Shown piece after piece: positions 10,073 to 23,500 of a stretch of 48,210 nucleotides of DNA. Source of the stretch: Helochares maculicollis (lineage: Eukaryota; Arthropoda; Insecta; Coleoptera; Hydrophilidae); NCBI GenBank assembly GCA_033557835.1, contig JAWQRO010000218.1, positions 1 through 48,210 on the forward strand, given 5' to 3'. Under the pieces are notes generated by a model that saw only the letters and a program-made list of their open reading frames with translations, did not search any database and had not been told where the DNA came from. A program made the position numbers and the translations under genes. The number at the start of each line of letters is the position of its first letter. Positions within the stretch are counted from its first letter, which is position 1.

Positions 10073-11407
10073 GTGCTCATATAAGTTGACATGATGCAGG
10101 AATGTTTACGTTTAGATGGATAAAAATTTGCATATTACAAATATAAAATGAAAAGCGGTGGTTTACGTGACCAAAGGTAGTATTCCTTATGGCATATTAA
10201 AGAAACTACCATTCCATTCATGATTTCGTACTATATAGACGCATTTAGTCTCCCTTTCTCCTAATTCGTGAAATGAAATCTACATGAATGTTCTACTTAC
10301 ACAGACCTTTACCTAATTTATCTTTCTATACTTCTATGCGATATTACATGGATATTACGATGGGCAGTGTACTGTAGATGAGATGACAATTATATTTCAT
10401 TTAGTATTAGTATACCTAAATGAAAATATATGTAGTAGTCTTACTAATACTAAGAGTGCCTATTTTAAAGCGTTGTTGCATGCGCATCAAAAATGCAGTG
10501 TATACGAACTCAAAAGTAAATTTCAAAATAATCATGCATAAAAACTCTCAAGCTGAATTTTCATTTAAAAACGTTTCTTACCAGCGAAGTGTATTTTGAC
10601 ATAGGTTAATAACGGTGTTTCAGTGACAAGAAGCATGCGATTACTAACTTAGATGTCCGCTGACCAGTGACTCTCAAATTGTTGTAATACTAAGATGTCA
10701 GTACTCGCTCGTTATACAGGGTCCCATAACAACCCTGGGCAGTTTTAAGAAAATAGAAAAAATGCATTAATCCAACGATGCTTTGCCAGCCCGCAAGTAT
10801 TAGCAACATTGAGTGTCAAATTCTAAATCGCTTCCCCGATCCAAATCCAACCCGTTCAAAATCTGCTCACTGTGGCAAACACTGCTCATAACAACATTTA
10901 AATTACCTTGAAAATCTTTTCAAGAAGTAAAAATTCGCAAGCACATCACATCCATGATGTACCCACTGATTGCTTTACATATTAAAATGGAAAAGGCGTT
11001 AGAACTGCAGAACTGAGTGGTCTGGGTCAAAGCCTCCGGGGAAATCAACTTATCTAGACAGGTTCCGGTTAAATCCGGTTAGAAGTTTTGCAAAATTCAC
11101 ATATTACGTGCAACTTTAAAATTTTTTCATTCATATTACTTCCATAAATATAAATTATAGTGCACCCTATAGGCCCTTAAAATAAATCGACCGTCCATAA
11201 AAATGCCGAGTACTAAAAGAAACTACTCTCTGCCAAAATAAAACAACTTAATTTATATTTATTTTTAAATAAGATCTCTATCTCCGCACCTGCAACACAA
11301 AAACACCCAATTTCACCCATTTGGGATCATAGTAAAACTATGTTTTGTTGAACTCGCGGCCACGAAAGAAATCGCCGGTATCAGTAGATCAAGAGTCCGG
11401 GTCCTCG

Positions 11408-11415
11408 TGACGTCA
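11408..11415. promoter_or_regulatory. Perfect CRE palindrome TGACGTCA
   Basis: TGACGTCA, the full CREB/ATF (and PAR bZIP) site, inside a GC-elevated block and followed by a second partial site (catgacgc). It falls within the proposed 14.7-kb first intron of Ca-beta. A perfect 8-bp match is expected by chance less than once in a window of this size and composition, but binding is unproven. Confidence 0.35.
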
Positions 11416-14400
11416 CCATGACGCAGAGCGTGTATATGCTGTGCGTGTACACCAAATACGCTGATTAGTTTGATACGTTTTTGGAATTCCTGGAATCGCT
11501 CTAAAGGTGGCGATTTTTCTTTAATTTCGTTATAAACGCGTTTCCCTCCGATTTTTCTAAAAAAGCACAATTAAGCAGGCCAGACTTTTTAGAAGCCGTT
11601 TCATTGTTCGCCCTAGCCTACTAGATTTTCCCGATAGACAGAGCCTACTAGGATCGGACGCATTGCGGAAAACTATGCCACATCCACACTAACCTGGGTG
11701 AATAACTTATTATATCCTTGGTTGTTGTAATTGTTGTATCCTATCATGTTGAAGAGACATGTCCCTAGAGGTAGAACCCGATCCTGCTCCGGTCGTATAC
11801 ACCATAGGGCACCAGTGATACACTAGATATCCGCAAAGGAGAGAATCGTTCGCACCCCCGATAGCGCTACGCTAATCCTGAACGAACGAAAAACTACTCA
11901 CTAGAACAGAAAACTTAAGGCGGAAAATTTTGGAAAAGGGTCTACATCCCTCCCATGTCGTCTATTTTTAATGGTTCATAACACCTTTTCACTACAGTGC
12001 AGAAAGCATGTCAAAAATATAATTGGACGCACCACTTCATCTATTCACCACCACCCTTAAATCACCGTTAAAAAAGCTACAGTCATAGCACTTTTAAGTA
12101 TTGTTTTTCGCGACATTTTCTCTCAATGAGCTGCCAATGTTTTCTTGTGGAAAATAGAGTGGCGTGTTGCCGAACACTGCCGCTAGGTGAAGGTACAATC
12201 GCGGTCGGATTTCGAAGCTCACAATTTGATGTACGAACGGGTCTTCGGTTCCGAGCTTTGAGCTTCCGACTGTACGACTAGGGATGCGAAATGAATCGAT
12301 TCATAACATTCGACCAACTTTAGCTTTTTATCTCTTATGACAATTATCATAAATTAACTGCTATAACAAAGCAGCAATAATTAAATAATAATTGAATTAA
12401 AAATATCAGAAAACGTAGTCATTAAAGATTGTTGTATTTCAGATCATCTGTATTAACAAAAATTTCATAATATCTACTGCTATTTTAGTATCCAATTACT
12501 TTCAGTAGATTATTGTAAAAGCATGCTTCAGTTGATGAGCAAAAGATTAGTTTTCGTTTCAGATAGCTGCGTTTATCAGAAGAATTCACGAGTTGGGTTT
12601 TTAAGAACCCGATCGCTTGATTTGTTAGTTTGCACCGTAAAAACTGTGCGACCCACGCCTGTGGCATTGCGCTCGGCGGTCATTTGACATAATAAACCTT
12701 ATTAATTGGCAAACACCGGAGTCGGTCCGGAGTTTTCCGCGGTCCTCTGGTCGCTGGCCACATCGCACAATAAATAAGAGATGAAGTAGGACGTGTGGTC
12801 AAAAGCGACACACCCCCAGTACAGTCAGTTGTTCAGATCAATACCAGCGCATGCTCCGCTTTACCAACCCCACCTCTACGTCGCTATGAGATAGGGTTGA
12901 CCAAAAATTATTAGCTGAATGAAATTGATAACAAAACTGATATCAGTTTATCTGCAAAGCATATCGGTTTATCTGCTGCAAGGCTATATTCGCAATTATC
13001 ATCAACAGTTGCCCTAGATAATTTATTACATGTGTGCTTACACACATAAAGCTGTACAAAATGTTCTGTATTTTTTTAATTTGTATTACAAAATAATTGA
13101 ATTCCCAAAATTATTATACTACATATGAACCGTTTATTTTTAATTGGAGATACTTAAGAGTTTGCGTATTTACAAAAATAAAAATATACATAAACTAATA
13201 TTGAATTTAAGAGAATCAAATTTATAATTCTTTTAAAAAACATGATATTATTAAGCAGATGATATGGTCTCTTTTAGTTTAAAAGACTTAAGTCATATTC
13301 AAAATAAAAATTAAATTTGTTATAAAATGTCAAATATATCAAGTTCGTTAGATATAGTTCTCTTGTTTGGTTTCCTTTAATATGAAAGTATTAGCTTCTA
13401 TATTTTTTATCTTATAAGAATCTTGTAGAGTATACAGTAAATTAGTTTTTTGCCAACATTTCGATGATGCTAACCTTGCTGTCATTTGACAAAACGGAAT
13501 ATCTTAATAATAAAAATTTATGTTCTACGATTTCCACAAAATATTCCATAGATTGAACAATTTTTTAACTATATTAAAGCTACTTTGATGTTTCTAATTT
13601 GTCTTCCACACATGTCTCTATATACTATTATATGATATCTTTTTCACTTGTTAGATTCTTAAGGTGTTCCTAGAGGCACGTTCTTAGGAGCCTCTAGAAG
13701 CTTGTCTTTCATCCCAAGCATACACCTTTCTTTCTGAGTCGACTAGTTTTAAATAAATAACATGTTCTTTCAAAAGCTATTCTATTCTTCTTGGACCTCT
13801 GACGTTTTAACTTAAATGCATAATAGATCAAATTTTTAGCATGTATCTTTGCGTGATTGGTGGAAATATAATTTAAAATCTTTTTAAAATGTTTTCATCT
13901 AAATTCATTCAGTAACTGCTTTTGAATTATTGTCATTGCAGTGAAGCTCATTTACATTTTTTTAGAGTCACTTCAAGGTGTAGATATTTTCTACTACAAT
14001 TTTGAGCTCTAGTATAATGAGATATAAATATGGGGGAACTTTTAATGTAGATTTGAACAATCATATTTGCTACAGATCAAATTTGTCGAAGTATGATGTT
14101 CTAAAATTTACTTTTATTGTTCTATATGGTTTTAATTCCTTTTACCCTTCCCCATGAGTTTAATAATTTCTATAGCTAAGTATTATAGGTTCAAAAGTAA
14201 ACATCACAATAAAATTTAAATTACCTTCATGGCTGTTTCCAACAGTTTGGGTCCTACTATGACATTTTCAATAAATAAGTGGAGTTTAGTCACTTTCAAA
14301 ACACTGTTTATGTATATTTATATTATTCAGGTAATGTACGTGCTTCAAAATTTTCAAATGTATTAAATATATTTTAACGCTGATTTATTTTTTGACAGCC

Positions 14401-17400
14401 AACGATATATTATAACTGCCAAAGCAGTCATCTTGAGAAAAGATAATAATTAGGTCACTTTCAAAACAAAGTACTGATATAGCAGATATATTAATTAGGG
14501 ATTGCTCAGCTTCAACGTATTCCCAGAGCATCCAAATATACCTTAAAATGAAGAAAACATTACTCTTGGTCCCCAACAAAACAATATTATGCAAATTATT
14601 GCGGCAATGGTAATTCAATTTATAGAATAGACCACCCAGTTAACTAACGCTTCTAAAAATAATATTCTTTTACATTTCATCCCAAACCAATGTTTAAGTT
14701 GGAAAGCAACAAATTTAACCAAAAACGTGCGCTTCAACATAAAGCTAGCTAAGAAACTTGCAGATGATTTTTTAAATATGGGTTTTGTTAAATTTGGTAA
14801 TGGTGATGAGCTGAAACCGCCCTCATATTTTCGATAAAAATATTGTGTAACAAGATCTCCAATATAAATGTAAAATATGGTAGCATATTTATCTGATGGT
14901 CCATAATAAAATAGTCTCATGCAGTAGTAGTTGTAAACTATAATAAAAATACATCATTTTCTCTGATGAAATCTCCTATCAAATATTTTACGTAATAACA
15001 CAAAATAAACTAGCAAAAATATTGTGAATTACTAGAATTGCATTACAAACTGTCTTATATCAATATAATCACATAGTAAATAGGAAATAGTTTTTGATAC
15101 TGAAAGCAACAAAAATATCACCATTTCACAAAGGCAACTTAAAAAAACGAACACTAGGCAACATACAAAAATAATAAATTAACAATAAGATTTAAAACGT
15201 TCTTGCTCGGAATATCAAACAAGACAAGGCGTTTTTTGCGTTTGCTTGTTTACGTATTTGTTAGCAGTTACCCGCAGATTTTCTTGCGTGAATTTTAGAA
15301 TGAACATCTCTTCCCGTTACTATCATGATGATTACATCTAGAATTCTACCCCTCATAGAGGTTGTATAGAATTTGTCCTCCTTTATTACAGTAAAGAATT
15401 AGGGCACTTTAGGATTTTCATATTTTTAATTATGATTTAAATGATTCCTGAGGACTTCAAATGGGAAACCGCAAAAGGCCATGGCCGAAAACCTCTAAGT
15501 ACTTTTAAATAAAATACAAGGCTGCTAAGTAGGTAGCGAACCTCTTATTGCTGTAATGAGGAACGGCATTTTAGGGGACTAAAGTAAATATGAAATAGAT
15601 TTTTAAAGGTATTTGGTTGGTGTGTAGATTATTAAATGTTTCGTCTTTAAAAATATCGCTTTAAGTGAGTTTCGTATAATAAAACATTCGGGAAGGACGT
15701 TATTTGAGGACCGTTTATATATTTTCGACAATTGTGCTCATTATGTTTTCTTTTATTAATGTTATTGATTTGATTTTAAATAGGCGACAACGTGTATTAT
15801 GGTCAAATATGTGCAAAAGAGACACGTACATACAGCAAGACACCGAATATATTGTAAAGAAAATTGCTAAATTGACACGAGTTAGAGACACCAAGTGAAT
15901 TGAATGCTAGTAGATCAACGAAAAATTGAAGCAATCAAAAAATATGGTAGTGAATCCATGTTTTGGTTATCGTATGACACACGGTATGACAGTTTTTCAG
16001 CTATTTCAAATGTTGTTGTTTATTAGGGAACAAATCGCAAGTAAAATTGGGATTAGAAATAGTAGTATCTTGTGAAAAATATATCGAAATTGGGAGTAGA
16101 TTAACGTTAAAACTAATAGATACACTACGTGTTAATGACCGACTCGCCTTTTGTAGAGACTGTGATTCAGTAAAATCAATATATAAGTTACACTCGATTA
16201 TATAGGATCTTCTAATGCAAGATTGCAGCATGATGAATGTCCGATTGAAGAGAATACATAGTGCTTTTGGCAAATGGTTAAGACTGCCAATAGTTTAGCT
16301 GAGGTCTAAAATAGACCAGAGATCTTCCAATTGAAGTGTATGAAGCCATCAAGCGAGTCTATGAAAGATTGACTAAAGATGATCAAGAAAATCGAGTAAG
16401 AATTGTAGATTGACGGAAATATATAAAGCTGTAATGAAAGTTTTAATTCTACTGTGTGGGCATTGACTCCAAAATCTATTTCTTGTACTAAAACTGAGTT
16501 AGATATGACTTTGATAATTGCAGTTCGATTATGCTTTGTTGGCTTTGCTGCAATTTGGTACATAATAAAAGCGTTGGATTAAAAACCCCGACTGAATAGC
16601 AAAATGTGCATAAAGCTTGCAGAGAAATCACTGCCTGGAAAGCGTTTACCTCAAAACTACATTGTTTATATTGGCTTTTCCATCAATTCAACAATTTTCA
16701 ACCAATTCACTTTATTTTTAAATTAGATCTTTAAAAGTATATTCTCTACATAAGCTCGTAGGATTTTTTGTTTATATAGTATTGTTCATTTGTTATTAAC
16801 ATTTTTCTATCAATTATACTGAGAATATTCCACTTTTTCACTTAGTAAAAGCGCCCTTCGATCGAAAATAAATATATTTAAAACCATATGCTAGCTGTTT
16901 TTTTGTACAATAAAAAAGCAAATTAGTGGCTCACAATAATGCAAAATTAGCTGCTGGTACGACCATTTTTAAATAAATAATTCTATAAAAAGTATGTTTT
17001 ACAGCCAATCAAACTTCCACGGTTGTAAACTCGATTTATTTCATAGCTCTGGGAAAACTCTCAAAAAGTCTATTTTGACTCTTAAATGACCTAGCCCCTT
17101 AAACTTTCAAACTATGCAGCAATATAAGCAGGTGAAATGTTAAGATAAGATTGATGCACTTTATGTTCGAAAGGGTTTTTTAAACTTCTTTTACAAATAA
17201 CTATACGGAGACTCTTCAACTCCCTTCGCTAATATATTTAAACTTTTGTATTAAAGTATGTCTTATATTTTGTATGGTATGATCATGTTAATTCATGCGC
17301 TAATTAACAAATGTGCACTTCTTCGAAATCAAAGGACAAACTTATTCAAAATACCAGATGCACAATGAGATATTTCTTGTAGTTTAGTGGTTTATTAGAT

Positions 17401-20400
17401 TAAATGAAACAGTATTAATGTATGTATGTATATGCAAGTATAAAAACAACTAATTTTAAGTTGTGTACGCATTACATGCTGATCAAAGATATTATCATTC
17501 TAAAACCGAATATCCGTTAGTGCTCACTTTAAATTGATCCATATCAATCATGAGAACTAAGACGTTCGTTTATGTTCAAACATTGTGCTCAGAAAATTAA
17601 TCAGCAGTTGCCACACTTTGAAAATGAACCGGGACAGATTATTTTAAGTTCATCATCAGTGCTACTGCCAATTTGCCTCATTTTAGGTAAATCGTACAAC
17701 TGAAGCACTTAACAAAAACATTGATTGATAATTACATTGATAATTATTATTATTGAGAACTTACTCGCAATCATCAAACTACTTACTCAAGACTAAATTA
17801 AATAATTAATTGTTGCATAATGAAGTATCTCTTGTTTAAATAATATAGTTTTTGGGCGCCTTTACATACAATGTCTATCTAATCAGTTTGGTTGGTTGTT
17901 AACTGACTAATTAAAATAGTTTTAATTGTAATACATTGCATAAATATCCTTCCGCAGGATAGATAAAGCGTATACCTATCTAAATGAAAGCCAGAACTTG
18001 GGTACATTGTCTACGAACTACTTTCAAATCCTTACTGTCATCTCGCATTTTTAAGAAGAAATCAGAAAGAGAGGGAAGTAGCAACAAAGTTTATTAAGTT
18101 TCTCAAAATACTACTTATCCACTTTCATATTACTATATTTTGCCAGTGTTAAGAACCGGGTATTTTTTAGTAATCAATTATCACCCCCTAATCCCCATTT
18201 TAAATTACTTTTTCAAAACAAAAATCTTAATGTCAAATGTTTCATTTGCAGAATTAAGAGTGTTTGAGACACATCTTGGAATTATCTAGCTTAGCATGTG
18301 TTTTTTTCTTATAAAAGTAAATGCATTGATGGAATCAACAACTTTTCAAAAAATAAGCCATCATAAAACTTCCCGCCTCCTGTTTTACCCTTTTTCTAGA
18401 ATCCATTTTATCGAATAATTCTAATCATATTGAAACATAAATAAAACATCGTTAACAATCATACCTTTAGATAGCTTTAATTTCGTACCAAAAATTATTG
18501 AAGCTTAATGAAGGGTCATTAGCGCTAACCTTCTTCCCCTTGAACATAGATATCTAAAATAAGATTTAGGCCTTCATATAAAAAATCAGCAAAATAGGGA
18601 ATTTGACACATGCAAAGACAATCGATTCTATGTGGAAAAGTGGAGTATATACATTTCATTAGCTTTATAAAAGTCAAGAGTAGTTATAACTCTATTTCTT
18701 CAGATATGTTGTCCTTATAATTTAACTATAGTGATAAACTGCGCCAGCAAGCTTTAAAAATGTTTCTATTTAATGGGTTAAAGTGTATGCATTACTTATA
18801 TAATAACTTAGACTGAAGTAGTGAATAGCATTTTTAGCATAGAATATTTCCACTCACATAAAAAGTTTGAAAAATTACAGATTTTGTTAGTGTCCCTTTA
18901 TTTTACTAACAATTCTAGGAATAGTAATTTCCCTTTAAATCATCCATTCAGCTCTTATCCATAGAGTGGCAAATGAAAGCTTGCCCGAATTATAGAATGT
19001 ATTTTCAAATGTATAAGAAGTTGCATACGCTGTAGTAAAGTATATTTTATAAATATCAAACTATTGATTTCGCTTGACGTTTGGATATCCTGTAATTTTT
19101 TACTTATATTTTTAATATTATAACTACCTTTTTACAAGCAAATCGTTTGCTGTCTTAAAAATCAACAAACTATAAATTTATACACCACAGCAACAGATTT
19201 ATTATTATTTAGCTTAAATATTCTAATAGGTGATCTCGTCATAGCTTTCATTGCTTGTTTGCTTTCTCCAAAATGTTGAATCACATAAAAGAACGCGAAT
19301 GGGACCTTGTTAGCTTAATAAATAACAAAAATAACTAAGCCGTAAGCAAATAGAAATAAATTACGGCAGAAAAACCAGCACAACACACCAATAAGTTCCT
19401 TTAGATTAATGCAAATTGCACCAAAATTAGAATGGCACAACACAAATAGCGGTGTTAAAAATCCATTAGTAAAAATAATTTCGTAAACATTAGTGAACTA
19501 CACTTCAGGCAAACATTTTCATATTATAGTAATTTTTCCATGTTCCCATATTTTCTATGCTAAGAACTTTTCAATAATATTCACTAGCATAAAAATAAAA
19601 TGCCTAATTGGACTTGATTATATATGCAAAAATGTGTCGAAGATATATTTTTTGTTTTCTAAATAAAGTACATTATTTTAATATGTAATATTTGTAGTGA
19701 GATATTATGTAACCGCAAGTAATAGTAAGTCATTTTGACTGCTTGTGGGCAACAAATGCAAATACGAAATGTCTAATCCTAAAGAGTCTGTATTAAAAAT
19801 ACACAAAGCTTAACTACTGTGATTTTTGAATAGACAATCAATAATTAGGCAGCTATTTACATCAATTAAAAGGTAAAGCAAGATTTTTTTAAGTCTCCGG
19901 GATGGAAAATTGCACAACGATAATTTTACACAAGCAAATTAATTGAATCCAAATAATCAACAGCTGTGTCTAAATTTATCAAAGAGAAACTCCATCTTTT
20001 AGGCAACCTAGGAACAACATCCTCAAATCTAAAAATGTACCCACAAGTTTCAATCGATATACAAGTAATGCTCCAATCATAGCGAGCACGTGCAGAATAC
20101 AGTAATTGTCACATTTCAACCCTTTTAAGAATATTGCTCTTAACCCAACCTGTTGATTTAAGTATAATGTATTCAACTCGATCAAGGGATAGGAGCAAAA
20201 AGCATAGTAAAGTGGTAGCAAACGGCATAGTAAAGTGAGAGCAAAAGATATAGTAAACTGTGATTAAGTCTTCAATACCTAATTGATAACTAAGATTATT
20301 CAAACAAATTTAAAAAAATGAAACCTAATCATTGGACTGATAGCCAAAATATATAGACTTAGACCACCACGACAACAATATTGTAAGCCTAACTTATATT

Positions 20401-20484
20401 AAAATTGAAATTTTTTTATTGCAAGCCTAGGCTTCCAAAAGATGAAAACACAAATAACTGCAGCGTTATAGTCTGTTTATTTAC

Positions 20485-20580
20485 CCTACGGTTACGTCCA
20501 AAGGGGATGTAAGTTCTGTGATGGTGATGATGGTGGTGGTGATGGTGGTGCTTCTTATTTTGCCCATGCCTGTGCATCAT
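20485..20580 (-). CDS. Ca-beta: Candidate alternative first coding exon of Ca-beta (poly-His N-terminus)
   Basis: A 32-codon minus-strand exon begins with MMHRHGQNKK, continues with 11 consecutive histidines (mixed CAC/CAT codons) and ends RTYIPFGRNRR. The ATG lies in AAAATGATG context, eight codons after an in-frame TAG, so this is the first Met available. The frame ends at CGT AGG|GTAAATAA, a plausible donor leaving phase 0, exactly the phase core exon 1 (GSADSNY) needs. The mixed His codons argue against a simple triplet slippage tract. Joining it would give an intron of 14,673 bp, reasonable for this gene class, whose isoforms differ by first exon. This is an inference from sequence only: there is no recalled homolog, and a noncoding CAC/CAT tract with a lucky frame remains possible. 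Confidence 0.5.
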
Positions 20581-23500
20581 TTTCTCAGAGGCTTTTGGAC
20601 GAGTCTACTATAGCTACAGAGAGCTGTAGCAAACCTTGGTGCACAAGAAAACACTTCAAAGCACAAATCATCCAATTTGACCGAGAGGACCTAGCTTTAG
20701 CACTAAAATAACTTAGATGAAGCAGGGTATTAATCACATTAGCAAAACACTACAACTTTTGTTATCACAGAATAAAGATGGTCTTTTTTTGATTTGTATA
20801 AAAGAATGTGACTGCATCACAGAGTAGTTTAAAGTTGTGTTGTACACGCCGAATTAGTTTTAGCCAAGAAGGGGTTTCTAAAAATAAATTGTACGCAAAG
20901 TGTGGACTTATGGTGTCAATGGGTTTCTGGGAAACTTTTAAAATTGGGTGGAGGAGTCATTTGTTTATTTTTGCAAGTAAAAAGTAAAAGCACATTTATG
21001 TTTACGTGAAAAAATAAATAACAAAATACGGGTTGTTTAAAAGTTTATAGTTAGACAACCAAACCTACGTATAAGCTATAGTGTATCTAACTGTTACTTG
21101 ATACACTAGATAATTTATGAAGAATTTTTTTTGTAATTGAGACAGAGGATACTAGCGATCGGTTGATTATTTTGTGTACATATTCTTTGTAATAATTAAA
21201 AATATCCTGGCACATTTCTTAATTTATTTGACACTAATTAGCGAGCAGTTTTCTAGAGCTTTAATGTTTGAAAATTAACTGTACACGCCTTTATCTAAAC
21301 AAATACACACAAGTCAGACTGATATAATTTAGTGCAATAATTTGGGAATTAGGCTTTACCTTGTTATGTTAAGTGGTTGCCTTATAGGAAATGGAAATAT
21401 ATTACAGTTACTTCAACTCATTAACATGCCCAGATCATTTATATGTACATTAGATGACATTTTTTTCGGTCGAAAGGATATTGAATAGGTAATAGAGGAA
21501 ATATTAATTTGAAGTGCTTAAACTCGTGGGTTTTCACGGGGAAATCTGCATGTTTAGTTGCAAGCAATAACATATAGGTGCCGCTAGGAGCTTTCACTTG
21601 GATTTAAACATATTTGTTTGAAAATCTAGATTGAGGAAGAGGCGCTTGAAGTGCGGAATTGTATACAATCCCCCCAGAGAAATCGCTTGGACCAAGTGTT
21701 CTTCACGTATGAAACAATAGATACGTTTCTAAATGTACGAAGTGGAAAATCATGTCAAAGAGGTGGAGTATCTTGCCATACTCTAGTGTTGTCATTAGCT
21801 AAACCTACTGTGGGAGGTTCGTCGAAGTAGGCAAGCACCTCCTTCTCCCATAACTCTTGAACATTTAACAATATTTTATTGTTTAAACATTTAGCTATAC
21901 CGTTTTGTACAAGGCTTTTTTTCAACCGTGTTCTACAACATGCTATTCTTGTTCCCCAGGTGTTTATTATGAATGATTCTGTCTTGTAGCTTTCAAGTTT
22001 TGTTGATATAATGATTGAAGAACAATTTAGCGGTTTTTGTTGTAAATCCCGAACAACTAAAGTAAACTTTCAATCGAAAATTCCTTGTAACAGCGTAGGT
22101 ACATTTGGAGTAATAAAAATTGGACACGGTAACCCAAGGCACACATGTCAAATATAAGTCACCGGAAGTGCAATATGTTTCTCATATAATAAGCGAAAAC
22201 TGCATCTGCTGTGATTCTTGCCTTGTTTCTTGCTCCTAAGTGACTTTAAGCGCCGAAATACGCAATTGGTGGAAGCGCACAACGATTGATTTGTACTGTA
22301 TTTATATGAATAAAACTCCAGCAGCGATTGCGAGTCAAAGAATCGTTTCTTTTTTATTATTTTAATTTATATGTAATTTAGGTAACTTTATTTAAAAATC
22401 AATTAATTCCTGGTGCCTATGGGCGGCACACATGTGGCGTTGGAGCGTGTAAAATATCCAATTAAAAAAATATCTATCAAACACGCACCGAAAATTTATT
22501 GTATTTTAATCAAGATTTTTTCGTTGGCAAGAGCATGCAATTCACATAAAAATGCTTTTCAAGTTCAAGCTGGGTCACTAGCCTCTCTAAACGCCGAAAC
22601 TGAGATGTATAGGAGATGATTACAATCACGTATTCATGAAAATCATTTTGTCTACTCTTATTAGAAACGTTTTAGACGAATTAGCTACAAATTTATTGTT
22701 GCTATTGCCTATTTCGTGAGCTGCCTGTGGACACTATTATAACTCTAGTGTGTACGTTTGGAAATTACTGCCCTCTAGCAGCAGATAAAAGCGGTTGTGA
22801 ACTTCATGTTTTTGGTATTCATCATCTATTCATATGTACCGAATAGAGGATATATCTTTGTATGTGCGTAAAATATCACGAGACAAATTTTTGACTCGCC
22901 CGCGTCCGCAATATGGCGTATCATCGTGTTAATGGTCGAAATATTTACTACTCCTAAAATGTATTATGTCGCAAGTAATAAGCAGAATTTTTGTGACGAG
23001 GGTTGTTTCTAAGCAAGCAGAGGTTGTTTCTAGGTAATAAGAGGGTGCATGGGCGAGGGTGTGCGAGTGAAACTCGATATTTTGTAATAGTGAGTGAGTT
23101 GGTTTGCTCATTTCTTGTGCACATCAACCATATGTTGCAATCACATTTGGAGTTGGCCTCTTTAACTTTACCTCCTTAAGATATTTTTGCCTGCACAGTT
23201 TGGCTAATGTTTTGAAGTGGTGGTACACTGGAAAAATTATTGCTTTTCAGGGTAAAACATAATACAGCTGGGACTTCTTAAGTAAAAGACACAATCTTTG
23301 TGTCTTAAAGATTTTTGTTAAATATTATGAAACCAACTGAACACTATTAGCTAAGAATTTGTTTGATATAGTTGTTGAAGTTTAAAGCACATATTTTCGC
23401 GATCAATATATAAAACTTTAGCTTAGTTTGTTTTCAAACTTGGGAAGTATTTATTCATTTAGGGAAATTTTAACAAATACTGAAAGTCTGCTAACTACTG

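Larger units (their letters stand above)
5812..20484. other. Long noncoding stretch, proposed Ca-beta intron 1
   Basis: If the exon at 20485-20580 is real this is a single 14.7-kb intron. Contents: two 53-codon frames, the DDE relic (7399-7700), a GC-elevated block 11.3-12.3 kb with a CRE, a second GC patch 12.6-12.9 kb containing cggagttttccgcgg and a 60-codon minus frame (12667-12485, MPQAWVAQFLRC...), and a 101-codon minus frame at 14920-14615. The remainder is AT-rich with no structure I can identify. Confidence 0.55.

Noticed and set aside
16001..16563. Two minus-strand frames of 85-90 codons
   Set aside because: Composition is that of random AT-rich frames; there are no motifs, and the surrounding plus-strand frames are equally broken.
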